DNA of 43,600 nucleotides from contig CALVTR010000004.1 of NCBI GenBank assembly GCA_944362965.1, positions 1-43,600 of the forward strand, given 5' to 3'. Below, one piece after another: positions 7,610-19,400 of this stretch. The stretch's first letter is position 1; every line of letters begins with the position of its first letter. The notes under the pieces were generated by a model that was not told the origin of the DNA, did no database searches, and saw only the letters and a program-made list of their open reading frames with translations. Source of the DNA: an uncultured Clostridia bacterium. GTDB lineage: Bacteria > Bacillota > Clostridia > Christensenellales > UBA1242. A program made the position numbers and the translations under genes.

Positions 7610-8860
7610 ATGAGTTTTAACCCATTTTTAGCAAAACCGAAGAAAATTGAAAGCACTATTATGAATTTTAAAATGCTTGCACCAAAGCCATATAATAAAG
7701 ATGAAGTTGACCCCTATACACGAGTAAGATGCATTCTTATGAACGGAACGGAGTATGAAGCTGTATGGTCGAAGCACCATTTGAATAGACACTGCGGAAA
7801 CAATGATATAAGACGGGCTGTTGGGCTTATAAGAAATTGTGAGCAGCAACAACAAAAACTTATCTCTGCGCTGAAACCTATTGACGAGAACATTTTGCAA
7901 ACCACTTTAGGCTATGAACAGCTTGCGGTTGACCTTACTGCAATCCTTGCACAAAGACAGACCAACAGCTTTGTTAAAAACGCATTAGACTTTGCACTGC
8001 TTGAAGATTTTGACCACCTTTATAGATATGCCAATCTGCTTGAGACTGATATGGGTGAACATGCAGAAAAATATATCGGCTCTTATACTGAAATCATGCC
8101 CGGCAGACCAACAGTGGCTCATCACAGACACCCTTATGACAACATTAAAAAGCCAATAAGCAACATGTCTGCCGACCCTATTACAAAATGTGATGTTTCA
8201 ATAATAACAGCTGCCGAGCAGCAGACTATGAATTATTATATGAATTTAGGGGCATTCTATAAAAATCAAAAAGGCCGAGAAGTATACAGCGAAATTGCTA
8301 TGGTTGAAGAAGAGCACGTGTCGCAATACGGCTCTCTTATTGACCCATCTATGACAATGCTTGATGACCTTTTGATGCATGAGTATATTGAATGTTATCT
8401 TTATTATTCAATGTATAATGATGAAATTGACGCGCATATTAAGCAAATATGGGAGATGCTTTTTGAGCAGGAAATCTCTCACCTGCACTTTGCACTTGAA
8501 CTTGTGCACAAATATGAGAGCAAAGATTGGTTTGACGTGATACCCGGTGGAGACTTCCCTGAGCTTATTGCATTTGCTCCGCAAAAAGAATATGTTAGAA
8601 AAATTCTTGGTGAAACAGTTTGCAATACCTGCAATCTTGAGAATTATTGTGCTGTTAACAAACTCCCCGACAATGCCCACTTCTTTGACTATCAAAAAAG
8701 AGCCGTTAAGGATGTTTTAACGATGCCTTCTCATCTTGTGATTGAAAACCATATAAAGCAATTCAAAACTGACTATAGACTTGAAGACAAGGAGCATCCC
8801 GTCAAAAGTTTAAGAAATAGAAAAGAAGACAATGTAGAAATAGGAAGAGTTAAAAAATAA
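7610..8860 (+). CDS. Large ferritin-like/rubrerythrin-like protein
   Basis: 416 residues from ATG at 7610, with GGAGG eight bases upstream. The helical pattern and metal residues suggest a ferritin-like diiron bundle: E203 (AAEQQTMNYY), E233/H236 in EEEHVSQYG, E258 (MHEYIECYLYY) and E288/H291 in FEQEISHLH, that is two ExxH motifs and matching glutamates. An earlier helical pair (GYEQLAVDL at about 101-109, ALLEDFDHLYRYANLLE at about 129-145) may form a second, more degenerate bundle. Three cysteines lie near the C-terminus (CNTCNLENYC). No signal or membrane segment. It may handle iron or peroxide, in line with the desulfoferrodoxin nearby; the exact reaction is unknown. A candidate promoter could not be fixed. 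Confidence 0.75.
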   Translation: MSFNPFLAKPKKIESTIMNFKMLAPKPYNKDEVDPYTRVRCILMNGTEYEAVWSKHHLNRHCGNNDIRRAVGLIRNCEQQQQKLISALKPIDENILQTTLGYEQLAVDLTAILAQRQTNSFVKNALDFALLEDFDHLYRYANLLETDMGEHAEKYIGSYTEIMPGRPTVAHHRHPYDNIKKPISNMSADPITKCDVSIITAAEQQTMNYYMNLGAFYKNQKGREVYSEIAMVEEEHVSQYGSLIDPSMTMLDDLLMHEYIECYLYYSMYNDEIDAHIKQIWEMLFEQEISHLHFALELVHKYESKDWFDVIPGGDFPELIAFAPQKEYVRKILGETVCNTCNLENYCAVNKLPDNAHFFDYQKRAVKDVLTMPSHLVIENHIKQFKTDYRLEDKEHPVKSLRNRKEDNVEIGRVKK

Positions 8861-8962
8861 ATAAAAATTTAATTTTATTTATTTTTTATTTTATTTTTTG
8901 TTTTTGTTTTTATTATTTTAATTTTTGTCTATTTATTTTTTTACTAAATAATTTTTAAAAAT

Positions 8963-8993
8963 AAAAAATACAAGGAATTTCCTTGTATTTTTT
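8963..8993. terminator. Bidirectional terminator between convergent genes
   Basis: A 14-bp stem AAAAAATACAAGGA / TCCTTGTATTTTTT around a three-base loop, with A and T runs for both directions. Its right end touches the stop codon of the cardiolipin synthase gene. The preceding ~95 bases are low-complexity T-rich sequence with no visible gene. Confidence 0.92.
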
Positions 8994-10444
8994 TAAAATA
9001 ATGATGACAAAAGTCGCATGATTGCTTGCAACATCTTTGTAATCCATTTTTTCTTTTTGAAAAACTCACTATTCACTTCTATTGAATTTTTCATATCGTT
9101 ATCAAATATATTTTCATATTCTTTATTTAAACTTTCAGAATAGATTATCATAGCGTCTTCAAAGTTAAGTCCAAAAGAGCGGTTGTCGGTGTTGCACGTT
9201 CCTATAGAAAGTTTGTTGTCATCTACTAAAATGGTTTTGCTATGCAAAAAACCATTGTAGAGATAGACTTTAACCCCCATATCTGCCACTTCCTTTAAAT
9301 AGGAAAGTGTGGCAAGATATACTGTCTTTTTGTCTGGAACATTTGGCACCATAACACGCACGTCAACCCCACTATTTATCGCAATACGAAGTGCCGCAAA
9401 AAATACATCGTCTGGAATAAAATATGGAGTTTGAATGTAAACACGCTTTTTTGCGTTGATTATCATTTTAACAAAAGTTTCTTTTATCTTTTGAACTTGG
9501 CTATCTGGCCCTGATGTTACAAATTGCACGGTGGCTGTGCCACAAATTTTTGGACTTGGGAAATAGCCATTTTCTAGATATAGTTTAGGCGGAGTGTTAT
9601 CGTTGGTGCAATAACGCCAGTCATCTAGAAAACTATTTTGAAGAGCGTAGACGCCGCTGCCTTCCACTCTGATATGGGTATCTCGCCACGGTTTGATTTT
9701 TTTGTCTAGTCCTATGTGGTCATCACGTATATTGATGCCACCTGTATAGCCAATTCTTCCATCAATGACAACTATCTTTCTGTGATTACGATAGTTGAGT
9801 TTTAAATTGAGATTTCTTATATGCAAGAGTGGCGGGAAAAATTCCCCAACCTGCCCGCCAGCCTTTTCAAGTTTCTTAAAAAAGCGGCGTGGAGCTTTTC
9901 TTGAGCCAATGGAATCATATATCAATTTAACGTCTATCCCTTCTCTTGCACGTTTGCAAAGAAGGTCCATAATAACTTTGCCTGTTTTATCATTTGCAAA
10001 GATATAATATTGAATATTGATTGATTCTTTAGCGTTTAGAATGTCTTTCTTTAAGGCTTCAATCTTATCTTTTCCATTGGTGAATATCTTGATGTCATTG
10101 CCCGGAATTGGATAAGAGCCAAAGGAATAACAAAGAGTGACAAGCTCTTGGTCATCCTTTAGTATGCCGTCAAGCTTTGCCTCTTCTAGCGTTTGTATGC
10201 CGTCAATATTTCTGATTATATCACGTTCTGAAATTGATTTCTTTTTTATCATTCGGCGTGTTGTTACACTCAGACCACTTCCAAAGACAACATATAATAA
10301 GAAACCAATTATTGGCAAAAAGGTTAAAACCGTCAGCCATGCGATGATATTCTCTGGTTTGCGTTTTTCATAGAATACCATACCTATCGAAAGGAGAAAA
10401 TTGATGCATACAACAACAGTGAAGCTTATTGTAAACCAGTTCAT
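8993..10444 (-). CDS. cls: Cardiolipin synthase (phospholipase D superfamily)
   Basis: 483 residues, matching bacterial cardiolipin synthases of the ClsA type. Two N-terminal membrane helices (about 2-25 and 33-57) are followed by two HKD motifs: H221-K223-D228 (HRKIVVIDGRIGYTGG) and H401-K403-D408 (HSKTILVDDNKLSIGT). The enzyme joins two phosphatidylglycerol molecules into cardiolipin and glycerol at the inner membrane face. ATG follows AGGGGG. It begins 39 bases after the stop of the giant surface-protein gene and no separate strong promoter was seen, so it may be read from the same transcript. Confidence 0.93.
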   Translation of the reverse strand: MNWFTISFTVVVCINFLLSIGMVFYEKRKPENIIAWLTVLTFLPIIGFLLYVVFGSGLSVTTRRMIKKKSISERDIIRNIDGIQTLEEAKLDGILKDDQELVTLCYSFGSYPIPGNDIKIFTNGKDKIEALKKDILNAKESINIQYYIFANDKTGKVIMDLLCKRAREGIDVKLIYDSIGSRKAPRRFFKKLEKAGGQVGEFFPPLLHIRNLNLKLNYRNHRKIVVIDGRIGYTGGINIRDDHIGLDKKIKPWRDTHIRVEGSGVYALQNSFLDDWRYCTNDNTPPKLYLENGYFPSPKICGTATVQFVTSGPDSQVQKIKETFVKMIINAKKRVYIQTPYFIPDDVFFAALRIAINSGVDVRVMVPNVPDKKTVYLATLSYLKEVADMGVKVYLYNGFLHSKTILVDDNKLSIGTCNTDNRSFGLNFEDAMIIYSESLNKEYENIFDNDMKNSIEVNSEFFKKKKWITKMLQAIMRLLSSLF

Positions 10445-10483
10445 ATTTCCCCCTTTTAATAGTGTATGTTTTTAGATAATAGT

Positions 10484-13400
10484 TTAAGCTCTATAATTTC
10501 TATCCCAGCTTAATCTCAATGTGCCAAGTGTTATTAGACCACAATCATCGTCTTCGGTGATGTCTCTATCAGCACCTGAAACTTTCATTCTGATTATGAT
10601 ATTTATATATTGATCATAAGTGAATGAATCATAGAATGTGATAGTTCCGTTCGCTGCGACTTCGGCATTACCAGATGCACCATCTGTTGCATCAAGAGTG
10701 AATGTTAAATAATTTGTATTTATAGTAAGGTCACTTGAAGTGTTAGGTTGAAGATTGCTATTTGCAGGTCGCAAAGTGAATGCATCAGACCAACCGCTAA
10801 GGTATGAAACATAACGTCCGCCGCTAGAAACGCAGGTGATCAAAGGAATTATATCTTGTGCTGTGTATTCACGTTGAAGCGCAAAGTATTTACCGGTTAC
10901 ATAGTAGTTTTTAGAAACTCTGTAGTTAAATGCTGAGCTTGCTGTTCCGCCAAAAGATACACTTACTATATAATATTTTCTTACATTATAGTAGTTTCTA
11001 GCTTCAAGAAGTGATGCATTTTCAACATAGATAACATCGCGAGTTATAGATGCAATCGGTATGGTTATCACCTGATTAGTGCTGCCAGGTGCATACTCAT
11101 AATATCTTACACTGCTTCCACTGTTATATACATAATATATGGTTGAATTAGTATCGCGTCGAACAATTCGTATTGTGTCGTCAACTCTTACATTTGTTCC
11201 TATATATTGAGAAATTGAAATATATTCTGTTCTTGCCCAGCTGTTTCCAGTGTTTGAAATATCGACAATGGCTGGAGTTTCGTTATAAAGTGAGTCACCT
11301 CTATATAGATACATTTCAAAAGTTGTTGATTGACCGCCATTGACGAGGACTTCAAGTGTGTCATTTATATAGGTTACAGAATCTGAAGAGCCAAGTTCGT
11401 CTCCGCCACTTGTTACGCTAAATTCATTGGCTAGAGCGAAGCTTTCGCCATCTCGAACAGGAGCCTGCTCTTCTGCCATGATTGATACTTCTCTTGTGAT
11501 TGTGACATTTACCTTTAAGTCATAGTATTCAACAACACCGTCATTTTCATACATAAGTCTGACAACCATTTGAGCATCTGCTGTGTTGCTATCTTCAAAC
11601 AAATCGGTATCTGTTATACGTGGAACTTGGAATGGATAGTAATCACCTTCATAGCCCGACATACTTGGGTTCATATAAGGCATACGTCCTGTGTCGCCAG
11701 TGCCAAGTCCATTATAGACAGCTTCACCACCATCTGCAGTTTCAAGACCTGTTGTTGTGGCAAGAGTATAGCCTTGTGATGTTGCTGTATGTCTAGTTGG
11801 CTCTATTGCCTCAGCTATAATTGGCTCATCATTCATATCATAGAACATGACTGAATCAACTGTTACATAGGCAAACATTGGAACTTTAAAATATGAGCTA
11901 TCTTCTGTGTATCTTGGCCAATTTCTTATATCATTATTATTTAAAATTTGATATCCGCCGCTTGCTTTTTCAGAAATGCCACCCATACCACTTGGGTCTC
12001 CATTGAATAGGTATGCTTCAATTCCTGTAATCTCTATAAGTTGAACTGTTCCGTCGGTTGCTTCTGGAGAATATGGCAATGCATTGATATAGTATTGTGT
12101 TTGATCATCATTCTCTACTTCTTGAACACTGAGAAGCTCATATTGAACGCCAAAATCAATATATCCAAGTTCTGTTAGAGAAATTGTGCTAGCTTCTATT
12201 CTTGGCTCATCATATGATGACTGCAAGCTGAAGTAAAGGATATATGTGAAACCATATGGGTCAACAGCTTCAATATAATAGTATTGTGTTCCAAATATTA
12301 CTTCTTGTGCTGATGAGAATCTTGTGTTCTGTCCTTCTCGAAGCGTGTATGTTCTATTTGCGCTGCTATAGCTCCATACTGTTGTATTGCCTAAATCACC
12401 ACTCAATTTTTGAGTTACATTTATTGAGTTATTGTATTCAATACCTTCAATAGTGTTGCCCGGAACGCGCATTGTGATTGTGAAGTTTGAGGTTGCAAGT
12501 TCTGCTGAAGTGTTGTCACCATTTGTATGTCTTACTGAAACATAGCCATCTGACGCCGTGCTAGAACTTGTCAATGTGAACGGATTATATATGCTATTAC
12601 CTGTGCTTGTCTCGGTAAGGCTTTCAATGTTGTATATATTGCCCGCATTTGTGATTACATCGCTATTTGTATCACTTTCAACAACATTTCCGCCATAGGT
12701 AACTTGATAATCTGGAACTATTTTGACTACGATATAAAATTCCTTTTCATAGGTCAGTGTTGTGTTTTCTATAGGAACTGAATATGCAAGTCTTGTAAGA
12801 ACATAGTCGCCTTGATTGTCTGCACCAAGTGGGAGCAATCTATAGTCATAAGCATATTGCCCTGCATTTAGGATAGCTGATGAGTATAGGTATATATAAT
12901 GAGTTGTTCCGCTTGAAGATGCTTCTGTTCTGAAACCTTCATCTTCAAAGTTATAATTTGTTATATAGCCATCTAGTGTTGTTTCAAGACTTTCATCTAC
13001 AGTGCTAGACGCATTGCCGATATTATAGTTTACACTCTCAAATGTTAAGCTTGCCTTGCCTTCTCCGAAGTCACCTTCATTTATATATTCCCCTGTTGTT
13101 GGGTGGCGAACACCGAAGAGTTCTACCATGCTTGGAACTTCATAGTTCACTTCTAGTTCAATAAAGTTGTATAGAGTTGAAATCTTCTCTTCAACGTCGA
13201 TATCTATGCTTGGCATGAAGTAATAATTGAGAGAGAAGTTTGTTGTGCTGTAGTTGCTGCCATCATCTTTGTCAAGCTGAGCATCAAATACAGATAAACT
13301 GCTTATTGTATCTAAGGCATAGTTGACAGTTGCTCCGCTTGTGAAATCAAATTCAGCTAGCATGTCGTCATAGTAGCTGTAGGCAACAGGCACGCCATTT

Positions 13401-16400
13401 GAACCACCATAGATGATTTGTATTCTATTTGTAAGAGTTAGATTTGAGAATATTCTCTGATTTGAATCGCTGTTTGTCATTACATTGATATCTTCCCAAT
13501 CTGCATTAAAATACAATGTAGAACCGCTTGAGATTGCCTTTTGGATTAGACCATTTGCTCCCACTGAAAGCAAGTTGCTTTCAAAAGCAGAAACTTCATA
13601 GGTGCCAACATAGACGAAGTCGCTTCCATCTGCATTTGCCATGCTATAGCCAAGATCTAAGTTTGCCATCTGTCCTGCATTGCTTGTGCTGATGTATTGT
13701 GGGTATGATGCATAGAAGTTGACTGTGTTATCTTCTATGTATCCACTTCTCTCGGCAAATACAATATAGTATGAGCCTGTGGCTGAAAGTTCACTGCTAA
13801 ATTCTACGCTTGCCATTCTATTTTGTCCAAATAGGTCTACTGTTGAAGTTTTATCAACATAGAGCGTTTCATAAGTTACGAGTGTGTCTCCATAATTTCC
13901 ACTTGCAATGTTTGCACTTGTATAATTAATTTGAGCCACTAGTGAGTTTGCAAGAATGTGGACTGTATAATCGCATGAAACTTCTTGATATGTTACTCTT
14001 AAAGTTACATAAGATTCATTTCCATTATCGTTAAACGAAACTGAATTATTCTGAGTATTGGACGTCCAAACGCCACGTCTAAATGTGATGCTGCTGTTTG
14101 AATCTATTTCAGAGCTTACAACATAATTTGTGTCGTTTGTATCTGCTCCATTATTTGTTTCATCAGTATAGATGCTTGCGTTTGACAAGGCTATAACTGT
14201 GATTGAGAGTTCTGAAACACTGAATGAGTTTACAAAATCGTTATAAACCGCACTATTACCTGAAATTTCACCTTGCTTGAATGATATTCTATCGAGTGCT
14301 TGGCTTCCTTCAGTTTGGTTAAATACAGGTTTATGTGAAATAAAGTCATTGAGAATATTATCAAAGGTTGCACCATCGTCTAAATATTCTCTTGTGAGTG
14401 CTTCGCCATTAGGAGCAGGATATTTGGCTTCGAGTGATACGCTTCTATATGTGTCAAATGAGTAAGTTATAGTAAATGATTGATATGATACATTTGTAAG
14501 ATTGTCAGCATTTGAATAGTTGAAGTATAGTGTGACTATCATATTCACATCAACATTTGTGTCGCTTGCAATATAATTTGTATGGATTGTTGTGCCTTCT
14601 ATTGATGCAAATGCTGGACTTGAAGATGAGCCGTTATAGACAACGTCTGTGTTATCATAACTATATTTTGCATTAAATATACCATCTTCGTCTATTTCTA
14701 AATCGCTTCCTGCGAGAACAACACCGCCATTTACGCTTGTTCTATACGTTACATTACGTCCAAGTGTTAATTCAACCGTGAATGCAAATATTTGATTTAC
14801 GTAACTATCGCCTGCACTAGTTCTAAATCTGATTGTGAAACTGAGCGTTACATTATAATCTCTGATAAGGTCGGCAACGATAAAGGTTTCATCACTATCA
14901 AATGTCACAAAGTCTGTGCCATCAAAGCCATTTATATCTTGTGATGTGCTTGTCATAGCCTCCAATGTGACATCATATGCATCTCCAGATACAATGTTCT
15001 CTGAGTCATTTAGTCTTATATCAAATACATCTGAGAAGTTATAGGTGTTGCCACCAACAAGGGTATTATTTTCAACTTTTACTTCAAAGCTTGCTGTGGC
15101 TGAAACATTTACAATAAGGGTTGCGAGATAGCCTTGCTCTGTGTAAAGAGTAAACTCTATCTGTCTATCACTTGAAATATAATCTGCAAATGTGATATTA
15201 AATTGCCCTTGATTTGCTTGAGAAGAATCATAGGAATAGCTTGCAACAGCTGAATCTGTGCCAATACCTATCTCTTGCGTTCCTTCTCTTTCTTCTGTCA
15301 TGGCTATTTCAAGTATATCCCATACTTCTGTGTAGCTTTGAGCTGAACCTGAAATATAACCTTCAAGCAATCTTATATCCATAGATATAGTTCTGTCTTC
15401 TGGAATATCTGCTCTAGAAATATCCCAAGTGTATGTTACATTGTTAGAATCGGTTATAACAGGAGACTGCCCTTCTTCTGCAAACCTTACTGAATAGTTG
15501 TAAGAAGTTGTGTTAAGAATGAAGGTGTAATACTGCTCTCCACCAACGACCGCTAAATCGTTATCTTGTGCACCGCCTTGATAGCTGTGTCTGATATTGA
15601 TTGTGATTTGCTCATTTGAGTATGGAGTGTAATACATTTGTGAGTAGTCTTCTGAGAAATATATTCGAACATAATCTGACCAAGTCTCTTCAGTGTAGTA
15701 TGGGTCTTCACCTACAACAACACTTTCAACAACATTAACATAACTTAAGTCTGAGAATACTTCTGTGCCATTGTATGTTATATCACCTTCGCCTGAAATT
15801 ATCTTGATTGTAAGAATATCGCCTGTGGCGATTTCAAAACTTGGAATTGCGTCGTATTCTGCAAATACATCTTCTAGGTCAACAATTTTTTCATCTTCTG
15901 AAATAGTCACAAGTTGAGCTTCTGCTTTAGGCTGATTATCACTATCATATAGAGCTATCCAAGCTTGCATCTCTCTTGTTATATCAACTTGAAGCTCTGT
16001 GATGGTGTCACGTGCTACACTTATTTCTCGACCATTTCCATCATAAGTGATGCTGCCCGAGCCTGATATGCTTCTGATTGTAAATCTATCACCGCTTACA
16101 ATATTATCAAAGTAATCTGCAAGGTCAACTGTTTGGTCTTGCGTTGTGATTGTTATAAGTTGCATCTCACCTTTAGCTTCACCTAAATCATCTGTGAGAG
16201 AAATCATAACCGTCATATCACTTAAAATGTTGACTTTTAGTGTTGTGATAACTTCCCCTTCGCTCTCTACAATCGTTGCACTTCCATTTATTAAGTTACC
16301 ATCGACAAGAGAAATTCTCTTTGTGATATTAAATCTCTTTTGATTTTCATTTAGTGTGGTTGAACCAAATATATAGTCAAGTTCCACCATATTTTCACTA

Positions 16401-19400
16401 CCAATTTCGCTTGTTAAAAATTCCGAGTTTCCATTGTAGCCATATACCGAATCTTCAACGACAACGTCTGGAACAACCTTAAGCACGTAGTAAAATTCAC
16501 GGCTGTCACTTGAATTTGAAATTGTATATCTCAGCGCCAAGTAGAAATTGTCCATTGCAGTTGTTAGGTGGTTAAGATAAAGGTTCCCTACCCTTTCATA
16601 AACTCCATTTCCAACTTGTTCTGATTCTATGGAGATTAATTTCACAATTTCTGAATTTGCTTGAACAGAGCCTGTGGTGTCTATAGGATAATATTGAATA
16701 TTGCTTGTGAGACTTGAATTTGTGATCATGTATAGACCATTTGTTACAGTTTCGCCAAAGGTGTATTCACTTAAAATTTGAGTTACCTGCCCTGCTGTTA
16801 TTGTGTCATAAATGCCATTTTCAATAAGAGTATTTGGGTCGGTCATTGCAGTTGCAAGTTTGTCACTTTCATTAACTCCGCTTGCATAATTTACGTAATC
16901 AAAACCTATTGAAGTGATTATGATAGGCACATACATAACTGCTATACTACCCGGAAATTCAGGTCTTTCTCCACCATTTTCGCTTGCAGAGCCAAAGTAT
17001 ACAACAAGGAAGAGTTGTTCATTGCCAAGCCCTTGAAACAGCCTGTTGCTTGAATTTCTTGTTGTAAGTCTTGTGCCGGTTATTGTTATAGTTCCGCCAT
17101 TTCCATCCTCGACATTGTGTCCTGTGGAGTCATATGTTACGCCAAGATAATTTGAAGTTGACTGAGAATTTCCTGTTGTTGAGTATGTTCTCATATTGCC
17201 ATAGATATTAAAGTTATTTGTTCCTAGTGTTGCAAAATCGTCATTTAAGAACCAAGTGCCTTCTTGCAACATTATATATTCAGTTGAGCCAATATTTTGA
17301 ATTTGTGCTTTGATGCTATAGTCTGAATCATAAGATATTAAGTTTGCAATATACTCATAAAGGTCAAAGTCATCGCCATTTGAATACAATCTTATTTTAA
17401 TTTCAATAGAGCCAAGTTCCACTCTTTCTGTTATAGTGTTGTTTGCACCACGAACTAAATAGTTTATAGTTAGAGTTGTTGAAAGTTCTGTTGTGTTATA
17501 GTCAAACACAAAGAATGAATCATCGCTCTTTGTGACATTGTTATTTTCATAAACTAGATAGTCTGAGAATACATATTCAACATCAATGCCTTCTATAGCT
17601 GTTTCTGCCGCGCTTCCACCCGCTGTTGACATTCTATGCAAGTTTACAAAGTCGGTTATACCAAAATTTGTGCCACTATTCATTATGTAGTATACATTTT
17701 GCAAATCTTCAACAGCAAGGTCACGTGTTACAACAAAACTAATTGTTCGGCTTAAAGTAAAGTTGTTGTCGCCATCAGGTGTGAAGGTTATTGAATAGGT
17801 TTGAGAAGCAACATTCCAAAAATCTGAGAAGATTATTGAGCCTGCTGAGATCAAGTTTCCATTGACCATCGTGTCTTGGGCATAGTAAATTCCTACGTAA
17901 GAAGATGGCATATTAGATTGCAAGATATAATTATTTCCGCTTCTTACAATATAATAAGTTGAAGCACCATCAGCATAGAGCGAAGCAAATGAACTGTCGT
18001 ATTCTTGTGATAAATAGTTAAGGTAATTATTTGTTACTGTGTTCTCAAGCACTAACGCTTCACTTGCATACAAAGTTTCGCCATTATTTGGATAATTCTG
18101 AGATGATAGTGTGATATTTGCCAGAAGTGTTAAGTTTAAGGTTGAACTTATAGCTCCATTTTCACCTGTGTCAGAAATTGAAAATCTTATGATGTAGTCT
18201 ACTGCAAAGTCTTTATTTATCAAAATTCTTGTGATTGTCTGTCCGCTTAGTGCTGTTCTGATTGAAGCAGCGCTGCCATCAAGCCCTGTGATTACACCCG
18301 TCTCATTGTAAAGTGTAAGCATGCCATTTGGTCCAAACAAGTCAATTATCATTTCATCGGTAAGTGTGCTGTCATTGAGATATTGTTGACTGAGTTGAAA
18401 ACGAATGTTGTTATATTGCGTTCTGCTTGCATCTTCTCCAACATAGAACCTTGCAAGTGTATTTAAAGTGATAACGTCTGCACCGCTTGATGATTGAGCA
18501 CCATATTTGCTGACAGAGATATTTGAAATATCGGCTTCTACGAAATTATTATTTACAAATGGGTCGAGAGAAGTTGTGCTATCGGCATAGGTTACGCCAA
18601 CAGATGATATATTTAAAGTTATGCTTTGTCCGTTTGCTATGCTTGTTGCATTGCCATCCAAACTTTCAAGTGCTAGGATTACTTCCGCTCCGCTTGCTTG
18701 TCTGAATGTGAAGGTTTGTCCGTTCAGGTTTATTGCATCACTTGCTCCACTTTCAACAACAAATCTCCAATTCCTAGCAAGAGTGTCTATTCTTTGTTTT
18801 TGGTCTGTTATTGTGACATAACTATTGTCAAGACCTATAAGTCTAGCTAAAAGGTCTGATACGCTTGCGAGTGTGGTATTTCCAAGATTGATAGTTGTAG
18901 TAAAAGCACCGCCTGCATTCAATGTTTGATTCACGTAAATTGTTTCAAGCCCTGTTATAAAGTTTTCATAATCATAAGCTCCATCTGGAACAATTTCAAT
19001 GTCTGTTGCAATAGGACTATATATGCAAATAGGTGTATTAGTTGGAACAGACATTATCCAATCAATATTTTTATCGTCATTATTATTGTAATTTAATATA
19101 AATTGATATATATATATTCCATTTAAAACATCAATACTTACGCCTGTGTTTACACTAAGTTGATATTCTAAAATGCCTTCGCCAGACGCTCCAACAACTG
19201 AGAAATCTCTATTTACTATAGAAAAATATGACGTTACATCTGCACCTTGTGCATTTCTTATTATTAAACTTATATAACCATTGTCATATTCTTCTTGGAA
19301 TACAGACACGGATTCTGCCATTACTCTGAATGACACGCTTATAGTCTGCTGCGCGCCTTGATTTATTGCTATTTCACCATTTATTTCTTGGAAAGCGCTC

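Noticed and set aside
11570-18821. Several short plus-strand open frames opposite the giant gene
   Set aside because: They are antisense to a continuous, compositionally coherent reading frame and lack ribosome sites.
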